Assembly: GCA_964402325.1 (NCBI GenBank)
Contig: CAYOBI010000029.1
Location: 1-30,551 of the forward strand
Source: Raineyella sp964402325
GTDB taxonomy: Bacteria > Actinomycetota > Actinomycetes > Propionibacteriales > Propionibacteriaceae
DNA: 30,551 bases
Reading direction: 5' to 3'
Shown here: positions 8,474 through 14,714 of the stretch, piece by piece
Position numbering within the stretch: position 1 is the stretch's first letter
How the letters are laid out: each line of letters begins with the position of its first letter
The notes under the pieces: model-generated
The model's database searches: none
Told to the model about the DNA's origin: nothing
What the model saw: only the letters and a program-made list of their open reading frames with translations
Position numbers and translations under genes: made by a program

Positions 8474-8563
8474 CAGGCGCCAGAGGCGCGCGGCTGACAG
8501 GCGCCAGAGGCGCGCGGCTGACAGGCGCCAGAGGCGCGCGGCTGACAGGCGCCAGCGGCGCGC
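8468..8563. repeat. Four tandem copies of a 24-bp unit spanning the serA stop codon
   Basis: Copies at 8468-8491, 8492-8515, 8516-8539 and 8540-8563. The first three are identical; the fourth has one change (cagagg to cagcgg). Each unit begins GGCTGACAGG, so the serA Gly-stop (GGC TGA) is repeated in the same frame four times. Each unit also contains the small inverted repeat GCGCC-AGA-GGCGC. The array fills the gap between the converging serA and hisN. Confidence 0.95.
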
Positions 8564-8570
8564 GTCAGCC
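8540..8570. terminator. Hairpin between converging serA and hisN
   Basis: GGCTGAC at 8540-8546 pairs with GTCAGCC at 8564-8570, and inside it GCGCC pairs with GGCGC around an AGC or AGG loop. The hairpin works in both directions and uses the last repeat copy plus the end of hisN. No T tract follows. Confidence 0.55.
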
Positions 8571-9365
8571 CAGACGCGACAGCACGGCCTCGTGGAGCAG
8601 CCCGTTGGAGGCGACGGCGCTGCGACCCACGGGGCCGTCCTGTCCGTCGAGGTTGGTGAACCGGCCGCCGGCCTCGGTGACGATCAGGCTGCAGGCCGCC
8701 ATGTCGTGCAGCTCGAGGTCGGGCTCGGCGGCGACGTCGACGGCCCCTTCGGCGACCAGCATGTACGACCAGAAGTCGCCGAAACCGCGGACCCGCCAGA
8801 TGTCGCGGGTCAGCTGGACGAAGGGGCCGCCCAGGTCGAGATCGAACCAGCCGGACAGCGACGAGAAGGACAGCGAGGCGTCGTGCAGCTGCCCGACCGC
8901 CGAGACGTGACAGGCTTCGGTGTGGCGGCCCAGCACCCGGGTCCAGGCACCCTCCCCGCGGGAGGCCCACCACCGCCGGCCCAGGGCCGGGGCGCTGACC
9001 GCGGCCGTGACGACCTCCTCGCCGTCCATCAGCGCGATCAGGGTGGCCCACACCGGCACGCCGCGCACGTAGTTCTTGGTGCCGTCGATGGGGTCGATGA
9101 TCCAGCGCCGGCTCGACCGCCCGGTGTCGGCCCGCTCCTCGCCGTGCACGGCGTCGTCGGGGCGCAGACCCGACAGCAGGTCGCGCAGGGCGTCCTCCAC
9201 CGCGAGGTCGGCGTCGCTGACCGGGGTCAGGTCGGGCTTGGTGGAGACCTCCAGGTCCAGGGCCAGGAAGCGGGCCAGGGAGATCTTGTCCGCGGCATCG
9301 GCCAGCAGCAGCGCCACCCCCAGGTCGTCGTTGACGGGGAAGGCCGGGGCGGACGTGTCAGTCAT
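8565..9365 (-). CDS. hisN: Histidinol-phosphatase, inositol monophosphatase family
   Basis: 266 residues, a Mg-dependent phosphatase of the inositol monophosphatase fold. Metal and substrate motifs in order: GEE (VHGEERAD), WIIDPIDGTKNYVRG, and the C-terminal aspartate in LELHDMAA. The IDGTKNYVRGVPVWATLIAL block is that of actinobacterial HisN, which carries out the dephosphorylation step of histidine synthesis; a broader phosphatase role cannot be excluded. It lies 60 bases downstream of rsgA on the same strand but has its own TACGCT box six bases before the ATG. No other his genes are nearby. Confidence 0.88.
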   Translation of the reverse strand: MTDTSAPAFPVNDDLGVALLLADAADKISLARFLALDLEVSTKPDLTPVSDADLAVEDALRDLLSGLRPDDAVHGEERADTGRSSRRWIIDPIDGTKNYVRGVPVWATLIALMDGEEVVTAAVSAPALGRRWWASRGEGAWTRVLGRHTEACHVSAVGQLHDASLSFSSLSGWFDLDLGGPFVQLTRDIWRVRGFGDFWSYMLVAEGAVDVAAEPDLELHDMAACSLIVTEAGGRFTNLDGQDGPVGRSAVASNGLLHEAVLSRLG

Positions 9366-9371
9366 GGCCCC

Positions 9372-9377
9372 AGCGTA
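9372..9377 (-). promoter_or_regulatory. -10 box for leaderless hisN mRNA
   Basis: On the minus strand TACGCT is followed by six bases (GGGGCC) and the ATG ending at 9365. This fits a leaderless start and independent expression from rsgA. Confidence 0.5.
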
Positions 9378-9425
9378 TCGAGCACCCGCACGCCGGGGGA
9401 GGGCGTCCGTCGCCGCCGGCCGGGG

Positions 9426-10424
9426 TCAGCCGCGGTCGTGCCGGTGCGCCAGCATCCGACGGTACGAGGCCACCCGGACCTCCGACACCGCACCGCGGGC
9501 CACGGCCGCGTCCAGGCCGCAGTCCTGCGCCCCGGTCTCGTGGGTGCAGCCCCGGGGACAGTCCGCCGTGTGCTCGGCCAGGTCCGGGAAGGCCTCGATG
9601 ATCGCCTCCGGCCGGACATGTGACAGCCCGAAGGAACGCACCCCCGGGGTGTCGATCACCCAGCCCGCGCCGCCGGGCAGTTCCAGCGCCACCGCCGAGG
9701 TGGAGGTGTGGCGCCCGCGCCCGGTCACCGCGTTCACCTGACCGGTCTGCCGGTCCGCCTCGGGGATCAACCGGTTCACCAGAGTGGACTTGCCGACCCC
9801 GGAGTGGCCGACCAGGACACTGCTGCGCCCGGCCAGCTCGGCCTGCAGCGGGGCCAGGGAAGCCTCCGGGTCGATCACCACCACCCGTACGCCCAGCGGC
9901 TCGTACGCCGCCCGGAGCTCGTCGGGAGAGGCCAGGTCGGCCTTGGTCAGGCAGAGCAGCGGCGAGAGGCCCGCGTCGTACCCGGCGACCAGGATGCGGT
10001 CGATCATCCCGGTCCGCGGCGGCGGGTCGGCCAGCGCAGTGACGATCACCAGCTGGTCGGCGTTCGCGACGATCGGCCGCTCGAACGGGTCGTCGTCGTC
10101 CGCGGTCCTGCGCAGCACGCTGGTCCGGTCCACCACCTCGACGATCCGGGCCAGGGTCCCGTCGTCGCCGGAGACGTCCCCGTCCAGGTGGACCCGGTCC
10201 CCGACGATCACCCCCTTGCGCCCCAGCACCCGGGCCTTGGTGGCGACGACGCTGGACTCGTCCTGCTCCAGGATGCAGGCGTAGCGGCCCCGGTCGATGC
10301 CGATCACCCGGCCGATCGGCTTCACCGAGTAGTCGGGCCGGTCCTTGGTCCGCGGCCGGCTGCGCCGGCCGGGCCGGTCGAAGCCGGCGTGCTCGTCGGC
10401 CCGGATCCCGTACCGGGGTGTCAC
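9426..10424 (-). CDS. rsgA: Ribosome small subunit-dependent GTPase A
   Basis: 332 residues, a late 30S assembly factor with a circularly permuted GTPase. The order seen is TKAD (G4, about residue 159), GHSGVGKST (G1, about 205), then DTPG (G3, about 256), which is the permuted order. An N-terminal OB-type domain starts around IGRVIGIDRGRYACIL. The C-terminal zinc motif is C-x3-C-x-H-x6-C (CPRGCTHETGAQDC) near 285-299. Start: GTG 10424, which overlaps the aroA stop as GTGA; the longer open frame upstream lies within aroA. The overlap indicates translation coupled to aroA, a gene order also found in mycobacteria. Confidence 0.94.
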   Translation of the reverse strand: MTPRYGIRADEHAGFDRPGRRSRPRTKDRPDYSVKPIGRVIGIDRGRYACILEQDESSVVATKARVLGRKGVIVGDRVHLDGDVSGDDGTLARIVEVVDRTSVLRRTADDDDPFERPIVANADQLVIVTALADPPPRTGMIDRILVAGYDAGLSPLLCLTKADLASPDELRAAYEPLGVRVVVIDPEASLAPLQAELAGRSSVLVGHSGVGKSTLVNRLIPEADRQTGQVNAVTGRGRHTSTSAVALELPGGAGWVIDTPGVRSFGLSHVRPEAIIEAFPDLAEHTADCPRGCTHETGAQDCGLDAAVARGAVSEVRVASYRRMLAHRHDRG

Positions 10425-11812
10425 CGACCGGTCCCCGTCGCCAGCGACCACCAGGCCGCCGGGAAGCTCGGCATCGTCTTCGACGTGCAGCCGATGTCGT
10501 CGATCATCACCCCGGAGACGACCAGGCCGAGCAGGGCTCCCGCCTGGGCCAGGCGATGGTCGGCGTACGCTCCCCACGGGCCGCCGTGGAGCACCGCGGG
10601 CCGCAGCACCAGGCCGTCCTCGGTCTGCTCGACGTCGGCACCCAGGGCCCGGAAGTTCGCCTCCAGGGCGGCGAGCCGATCGGTCTCGTGACCGCGGATG
10701 TGGCCGACGCCGCGGATCCGACTCGGCCCGTTGGTGAGGGCGCCCAGGGCCGCCACCACCGGGGTGAGCTCGCTGGCGTCGGACAGGTCGACGTCGAACC
10801 CGGCCAGGTCCCAGTGCCCCGGTCCGGTGACCGACAGCGTCCCGCTCCGGGTGCCCGGCGTCGGGTCCAGCGTGACCTGCGCGCCGAGCTCCTCGAGCAG
10901 CGGCAGCAGCAGCGCGCCGGGCTGGTTCGTCTCCAGCGGCCAGTACGGGATCCGGATCGTGCCGTCGGTGATCACCGCCGCGGCGAGGAACGGCGCCGCG
11001 GTCGACAGGTCCGGCTCGATCGCGATGTCACGGGCCCGGATCGGCCCGGGATGGACGATCCACCGGGTCGGCTCGGGCTGCACCACGGGCACCCCGTGGT
11101 CGGCCAGGATGTCGACGGTCATCTGGATGTGCGGCAGCGAGGGGAGCGTCGCGCCGACGTGGCGCAGGTCCAGGCCGTCGCGGAACCGGGCCGCGCTCAG
11201 CAGAAGGCCCGAGACGAACTGGCTGGAGGCGCTGGAGTCGATGATCGCCGGTCCACCGGGCAGGTCGGGACGGCCGGTGATCGTCAGCGGGATCGAGACC
11301 GCGTCGTCGGGGATCCGCGCACCGAGGTCGATCAGCGCGTCCAGCAGAGGCTGGATCGGCCGGGCCGACATCGCCGGGTCGCCGTGCACGAAGGTGCGCC
11401 CCTCGGCCATCGCCACAAGTGGCAGGACGAACCGGGCGACCGTGCCGGCCAGCCCGCAGTCGATGTCCCCGGTGCTGGTGAACCGGGCCGGCGGCACCAC
11501 GCGCCAGACCGCCGACGTGAGCGGGCGGGAGTCCTGTGCACCCGGGTCGCCGAAAGCCTCGTCCTGGCTCGGGTGGCCGAGGAAGCTGGTGTGGATCCGG
11601 ACCCCGAGGACACGCAGCGCATCGCGCATCAGCTGGGTGTCGCGGGCGTCCAGGCCGCCGGTGATCGTCGACGGCCCCTCGGACAGGGCGGCGACGACGA
11701 GCGCCCGGGCCGTCGCGGACTTCGACCCGGGGATGACGATCTCGCGGTTCAACGGGTGGCGCAGCTTGGGGGCCGCCCAGAATCCCTCGGTGGTCAGGGC
11801 ATGGGCATCCAT
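10421..11812 (-). CDS. aroA: 3-phosphoshikimate 1-carboxyvinyltransferase (EPSP synthase)
   Basis: 463 residues. It joins phosphoenolpyruvate to shikimate 3-phosphate in the pathway to chorismate. The N-terminal substrate motif PGSKSATARALV (Lys31) is clear; other family blocks are LDARDTQLMRDALRVLG, LAGTVARFVLPL, and DLSDASELTPVVAALGALTNGPSRIRGVGHIRGHETDR. Length is slightly above the usual 430-450. Start: ATG 11812, four bases after the DoxX-like stop. A TTG at 11827 is in frame but overlaps the upstream gene. Its stop overlaps the rsgA start. It forms a unit with the DoxX-like gene and rsgA. Confidence 0.95.
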   Translation of the reverse strand: MDAHALTTEGFWAAPKLRHPLNREIVIPGSKSATARALVVAALSEGPSTITGGLDARDTQLMRDALRVLGVRIHTSFLGHPSQDEAFGDPGAQDSRPLTSAVWRVVPPARFTSTGDIDCGLAGTVARFVLPLVAMAEGRTFVHGDPAMSARPIQPLLDALIDLGARIPDDAVSIPLTITGRPDLPGGPAIIDSSASSQFVSGLLLSAARFRDGLDLRHVGATLPSLPHIQMTVDILADHGVPVVQPEPTRWIVHPGPIRARDIAIEPDLSTAAPFLAAAVITDGTIRIPYWPLETNQPGALLLPLLEELGAQVTLDPTPGTRSGTLSVTGPGHWDLAGFDVDLSDASELTPVVAALGALTNGPSRIRGVGHIRGHETDRLAALEANFRALGADVEQTEDGLVLRPAVLHGGPWGAYADHRLAQAGALLGLVVSGVMIDDIGCTSKTMPSFPAAWWSLATGTGR

Positions 11813-11816
11813 CGAC

Positions 11817-12374
11817 TCAGGCAGCAAGATCGGACTTCAGCTCGGTGGCGACCTGGTCGGCTCCCTGGAGCGCGGCCCGGGCGGTCCGCTGGGCGGAGTG
11901 GCGCGCACGGCGCCCCTCGACGGCGGCGCGTCGGCCGGCCTTCCGGGTGCGGTAGGCGAGGCCGGGGCGCCCCTCGGTGTCCTGGGCGGCGAGTAGCGCG
12001 CCGCCGGTCAGCGCCACCTTGGCCAGCACGTCCGGGTCGGCCAGCGCCCTGGGGCGCAGCGAACCGGTGGCGATCAGGTCCTGCACGTTGAAGGCGGCCA
12101 ACAGCAGGGCGCCGCCGCGGCGACCGATCCCGGTGGACAGGCCGAGGCCGCCGAGGATCTCGACGGCGCCGCGGATCCGCGACCAGGTGGCCACCTCCTC
12201 GGGCAGCCGGGAGGAGATCGACCCGGGCGCGACGCGGCGTACCAGTGGGCTGACCCGATCGCGCAACATCTCGCCCTGGGCGTACGTGGAGCTGGGGTCG
12301 GTGACGGCCTTGACGCCCTGGGAGATGAAGACGCTCGCCAGCATCGTCCGGGCCACTGCGCGCGAAAGAGCCAT
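11817..12374 (-). CDS. DoxX family membrane protein
   Basis: 185 residues. The N-terminus MALSRAVARTMLASVFISQGVKAV and the central part (RGAVEILGGLGLSTGIGRRGGALLLAAFNVQDL) fit the four-helix DoxX family. The C-terminal 50 residues are basic and alanine-rich (RKAGRRAAVEGRRARHSAQRTARAALQ) and probably cytoplasmic. The role is not known; DoxX relatives have been linked to redox and membrane stress. Start: ATG 12374; the frame is open to 12410, but the longer form runs into the divergent promoter of the SRAP gene. It lies just upstream of aroA with a four-base gap and seems co-transcribed with it. Confidence 0.8.
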   Translation of the reverse strand: MALSRAVARTMLASVFISQGVKAVTDPSSTYAQGEMLRDRVSPLVRRVAPGSISSRLPEEVATWSRIRGAVEILGGLGLSTGIGRRGGALLLAAFNVQDLIATGSLRPRALADPDVLAKVALTGGALLAAQDTEGRPGLAYRTRKAGRRAAVEGRRARHSAQRTARAALQGADQVATELKSDLAA

Positions 12375-12424
12375 AGGGCCATTCTTACCGCCCCATGGTC
12401 TGGAGGCCAACAGGGGCCCGCCGT

Positions 12425-12430
12425 TACGGT
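12425..12430 (+). promoter_or_regulatory. -10 box for leaderless SRAP gene mRNA
   Basis: TACGGT followed by six bases and the ATG at 12437, with no Shine-Dalgarno. It shares the 62-base intergenic region with the divergent DoxX-like gene. Confidence 0.5.
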
Positions 12431-12436
12431 GGGCAC

Positions 12437-13141
12437 ATGTGCGGTAGGTACGCGTCCAGTGCCCGGGTGGACGAACTGGTCGAGGAGTTCGAGATCGCCG
12501 AGGTCGTCGGCGGTGTGCCCGGACCGTCCTGGAACGTCGCCCCGACCGATGTGGTCCGGGCCGTGGTCGAGCGCCACGACGTACGGTCCCTGGTCCCGAT
12601 GCGCTGGGGGTTGGTCCCGTCCTGGGCCAAGGATGCCGCCGGCGGTGCCCGGCTGATCAACGCCCGTGGGGAGTCCGCGGCGGAGAAGCCGTCCTTCCGG
12701 TCCGCCTACCGACGCCGGCGCTGCCTGCTGCCGGCCGACGGGTACTACGAATGGCAGAAGGTGGGGGCCGACAAGCAGCCGTGGTTCATCCACCGCGCCG
12801 ACGGCCGGCCGCTGGCGATGGCCGGCCTCTGGGAGGTCTGGTCCGACGACCGGTTGGAGCGGGACGACCCGGCCCGGATGCTGGTCTCCTGCACCGTGCT
12901 CACCACGGCGGCCACCGACGACCTCGGCCGGATCCACGACCGGATGCCGATCACCGTACGTCCCTCGGCGTGGTCGGCCTGGCTGGACCGTGACCTGCAG
13001 GACAGCGACGAGATCGCCGGGCTGTTGGCCGGCGACCCGGGCGAGGGCATCACCAGCCACCCCGTCTCGCCGGCGGTCGGGAAGGTCTCCCACAACACCC
13101 CCGACCTCGTCCTGCCGATCGAACTGCCCGCCGACTCCTGA
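12437..13141 (+). CDS. SRAP domain protein (YedK/HMCES-like abasic-site shield)
   Basis: 234 residues. SRAP proteins form a covalent thiazolidine bond with abasic sites in single-stranded DNA through the N-terminal cysteine, protecting the site during replication. All key residues are present: Cys2 straight after the initiator Met, Asn75 (LINARGE), Glu105 (DGYYEW) and His167 (HDRMPI). The first three have the same numbers as in E. coli YedK. Start: ATG 12437 is required because Cys must be residue 2, and the -10 box six bases upstream agrees; the frame is open 14 codons further but that would bury the cysteine. It stands between the aroA group and sigR, as in mycobacteria. Confidence 0.95.
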   Translation: MCGRYASSARVDELVEEFEIAEVVGGVPGPSWNVAPTDVVRAVVERHDVRSLVPMRWGLVPSWAKDAAGGARLINARGESAAEKPSFRSAYRRRRCLLPADGYYEWQKVGADKQPWFIHRADGRPLAMAGLWEVWSDDRLERDDPARMLVSCTVLTTAATDDLGRIHDRMPITVRPSAWSAWLDRDLQDSDEIAGLLAGDPGEGITSHPVSPAVGKVSHNTPDLVLPIELPADS

Positions 13142-13154
13142 ACCGGTCACGCCG

Positions 13155-13181
13155 GGGAATACCGGGGGCCCCCGATCCGTT
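13155..13181 (+). promoter_or_regulatory. SigR/SigH-type promoter upstream of sigR
   Basis: GGGAATA (13155-13161), 16 bases, then CGTT (13178-13181). This is an exact match to the SigH consensus GGAAYA-N16-CGTT, equivalent to GGAAT-N18-GTT of Streptomyces SigR. The transcript should begin at about 13188-13191. This predicts that SigR activates its own gene. An in-frame GTG at 13191 lies at or beside the expected start point. Confidence 0.8.
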
Positions 13182-13257
13182 GAGCACGACGTGAAGACAG
13201 CCCTCCTCGAACGTCCGGCGACACCCTCCGGGTGGTCCGCCGGCACCCGGATGCGGC

Positions 13258-13263
13258 TAGGCT
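13258..13263 (+). promoter_or_regulatory. Second -10 box, for short SigR form
   Basis: TAGGCT followed by eight bases and the ATG at 13272. It matches the leaderless pattern of other genes here and would give a housekeeping transcript starting at the short SigR start codon. Confidence 0.45.
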
Positions 13264-13271
13264 CGGAACCG

Positions 13272-13985
13272 ATGACCGAGTCCCAGACCGACGACACCGC
13301 CGACCCGTACGGCGTGGACCCGACCGGGCATGACCCGCTGGGCCCCGACGACGGGGCCGCGCTGGTGGCCACGGTCGACGCGGACGATGTGGTGGATCCG
13401 GCGGCGGAGACGCCGGAGGAGCGGGCGGCCCGGTTCGAGCGCGAGGCGATGCCCTACCTGGACCAGCTGTACGGGGCGGCCCTGCGCATGACCCGGAACG
13501 CCGCCGACGCCGAGGACGTCGTCCAGGATGCGTACGCGAAGGCCTTCGCCTCGTTCCACCAGTTCCGGCCGGGCACCAACATCAAGGCCTGGCTGTACCG
13601 GATCCTGACGAACAGCTACATCAACACCTATCGACGCCAGCAGCGCCGCCCGCAGATCAGCGGCGGCGAGGACGTCGAGGACTGGCAGATTGCCCGGGCC
13701 GCCGACCACGACTCGACCGGCCTGAAGTCCGCCGAGGCCGAGGCCCTCGAGCAGATCCCCGACGGGGACGTCAGCGACGCCCTGGCCCGGTTGAGCCCGG
13801 AGCGCCGGATGGCGGTCTACCTCGCCGACGTCGAGGGGTTCTCCTACAAGGAGATCGCCGAGATCATGGGGACCCCGATCGGCACCGTGATGAGCCGGAT
13901 CAATCGTGGCCGCAAGCAACTGCGCGACCTGTTGGCGGACTACGCCCACGAGCTGGGTCTGGGACGTTCCCGGGAGGGGGAGTGA
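13272..13985 (+). CDS. sigR: ECF RNA polymerase sigma factor, SigR/SigH family
   Basis: 237 residues from ATG 13272. Region 2 is visible as YLDQLYGAALRMTRNAADAEDVVQDAYAKAF followed by GTNIKAWLYRILTNSYINTYR, and region 4 as RRMAVYLADVEGFSYKEIAEIMGTPIGTVMSRINRGRKQL. The GTNIKAWL and FSYKEIAEIMGTP wording is that of SigR/SigH, the sigma factors for thiol-oxidative stress. The next gene is its RsrA-type anti-sigma factor, starting on the last base of the stop (TGATG). The frame is open upstream, and a GTG at 13191 would add 27 residues when the upstream autoregulated promoter is used. The acidic tail before region 2 is longer than in most relatives. I call this sigR/sigH; naming follows the Streptomyces gene. 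Confidence 0.95.
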   Translation: MTESQTDDTADPYGVDPTGHDPLGPDDGAALVATVDADDVVDPAAETPEERAARFEREAMPYLDQLYGAALRMTRNAADAEDVVQDAYAKAFASFHQFRPGTNIKAWLYRILTNSYINTYRRQQRRPQISGGEDVEDWQIARAADHDSTGLKSAEAEALEQIPDGDVSDALARLSPERRMAVYLADVEGFSYKEIAEIMGTPIGTVMSRINRGRKQLRDLLADYAHELGLGRSREGE

Positions 13986-14425
13986 TGACCGAGCTGGACT
14001 GCCGGGGCAGCCGGGAACTGCTCTGTGCCTACCTCGACGAGGAACTGGACGGCGACGTCGCCGCCGCGGTCCACCGGCACCTGCAGGGCTGCCCGGACTG
14101 CGACGACCTTTACCGTGTCCAGCGCACCGTCAAGGGCCTGCTGCACCGCAGCTGCGCCGAGTCCCCGGCGGCGCCGGCCGGCCTGCGCGACCGGGTCTGG
14201 GCGGCGGTGCTGGCCCAATGCGGTGGCGCCGGCGACGCCGCGGTGACGATCAACGCGACCCGGACGACCATCTCCACCACGATGCGGGACGCCTCCGGTG
14301 TGCTGGTCCGGCGCACCACCGTCACCGGGACGCTGGTCCGGACCACCTACCGCACTCCGCCCAGGACCCCACAGGGGTCCCAGGCACCCGATCGCCCCGA
14401 CCCGGAGCAGCCGTCCGGGGATTGA
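13985..14425 (+). CDS. rsrA: Zinc-binding redox-sensing anti-sigma factor, RsrA/RshA family
   Basis: 146 residues. It should hold SigR inactive until disulfide stress oxidises its cysteines and releases zinc. The ZAS motif is His32-x3-Cys36-x2-Cys39 (HLQGCPDC). Cys6 is 30 residues before Cys36, exactly as Cys11 is to Cys41 in Streptomyces RsrA, so the four-ligand set Cys6/His32/Cys36/Cys39 is complete. Further cysteines are at 14, 57 and 79. Start: ATG 13985, overlapping the sigR stop, with GGAGGGGG just upstream; a GTG at 13982 is adjacent and in frame. Odd: residues 84-120 form a Thr-rich, likely beta-stranded segment followed by a Pro-rich tail, about 40 residues more than RsrA or RshA. 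Confidence 0.93.
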   Translation: MTELDCRGSRELLCAYLDEELDGDVAAAVHRHLQGCPDCDDLYRVQRTVKGLLHRSCAESPAAPAGLRDRVWAAVLAQCGGAGDAAVTINATRTTISTTMRDASGVLVRRTTVTGTLVRTTYRTPPRTPQGSQAPDRPDPEQPSGD

Positions 14426-14448
14426 CCCCGGGCCACCCCCGACGACGA

Positions 14449-14489
14449 ACCAGCCCCCGGATCGTGCAGGACGATCAGCGGGGGCTGGT
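14449..14489. terminator. Bidirectional hairpin between rsrA and bL37
   Basis: ACCAGCCCCC (14449-14458) pairs with GGGGGCTGGT (14480-14489). An inner stem GATCGT/ACGATC (14460-14465 and 14471-14476) closes a five-base loop. On the plus strand it is followed by a short TTT. It separates two converging genes. Confidence 0.7.
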
Positions 14490-14508
14490 GCAGTTTACAG
14501 CCTGAGGA

Positions 14509-14583
14509 TCAGGCGTTGGGGCGCTTGCCGTGGTTCGCGCCCTTCTTGCGACGCGCGCGGCGCTTGCGGCCGGTCTTACCCAT
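14509..14583 (-). CDS. 50S ribosomal protein bL37 (24 residues)
   Basis: A 24-residue very basic protein beginning MGKTGRKRRARRKKG and ending ANHGKRPNA. The ending and length match bL37, the small 50S protein found in Mycobacterium smegmatis ribosome structures, as I recall its sequence. It is easily missed because of its size. A strong Shine-Dalgarno AAGGGAGG lies five bases before the ATG on the minus strand. It lies between rsrA and the divergent pdtaS gene, with the shared upstream region 14584-14714 being less GC-rich than its surroundings. Confidence 0.92.
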   Translation of the reverse strand: MGKTGRKRRARRKKGANHGKRPNA

Positions 14584-14701
14584 AGGGGCCTCCCTTGATA
14601 GTGCGATGACATTGGTCGATACAGATCAACACGACATTTTCGCACGCCACACCCCCCTCTGGGCAAATCCGTGCCGCGACCGGCCGGCCGGACCGGACGC
14701 G

Positions 14702-14707
14702 TAGGCT
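14702..14707 (+). promoter_or_regulatory. -10 box for leaderless pdtaS mRNA
   Basis: TAGGCT followed by seven bases and the ATG at 14715. No Shine-Dalgarno is present. Confidence 0.55.
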
Positions 14708-14714
14708 GTGCCCC

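Noticed and set aside
8468..8563. Tandem repeats as a small CRISPR array
   Set aside because: Units are directly adjacent with no unique spacers, and no cas genes are present.
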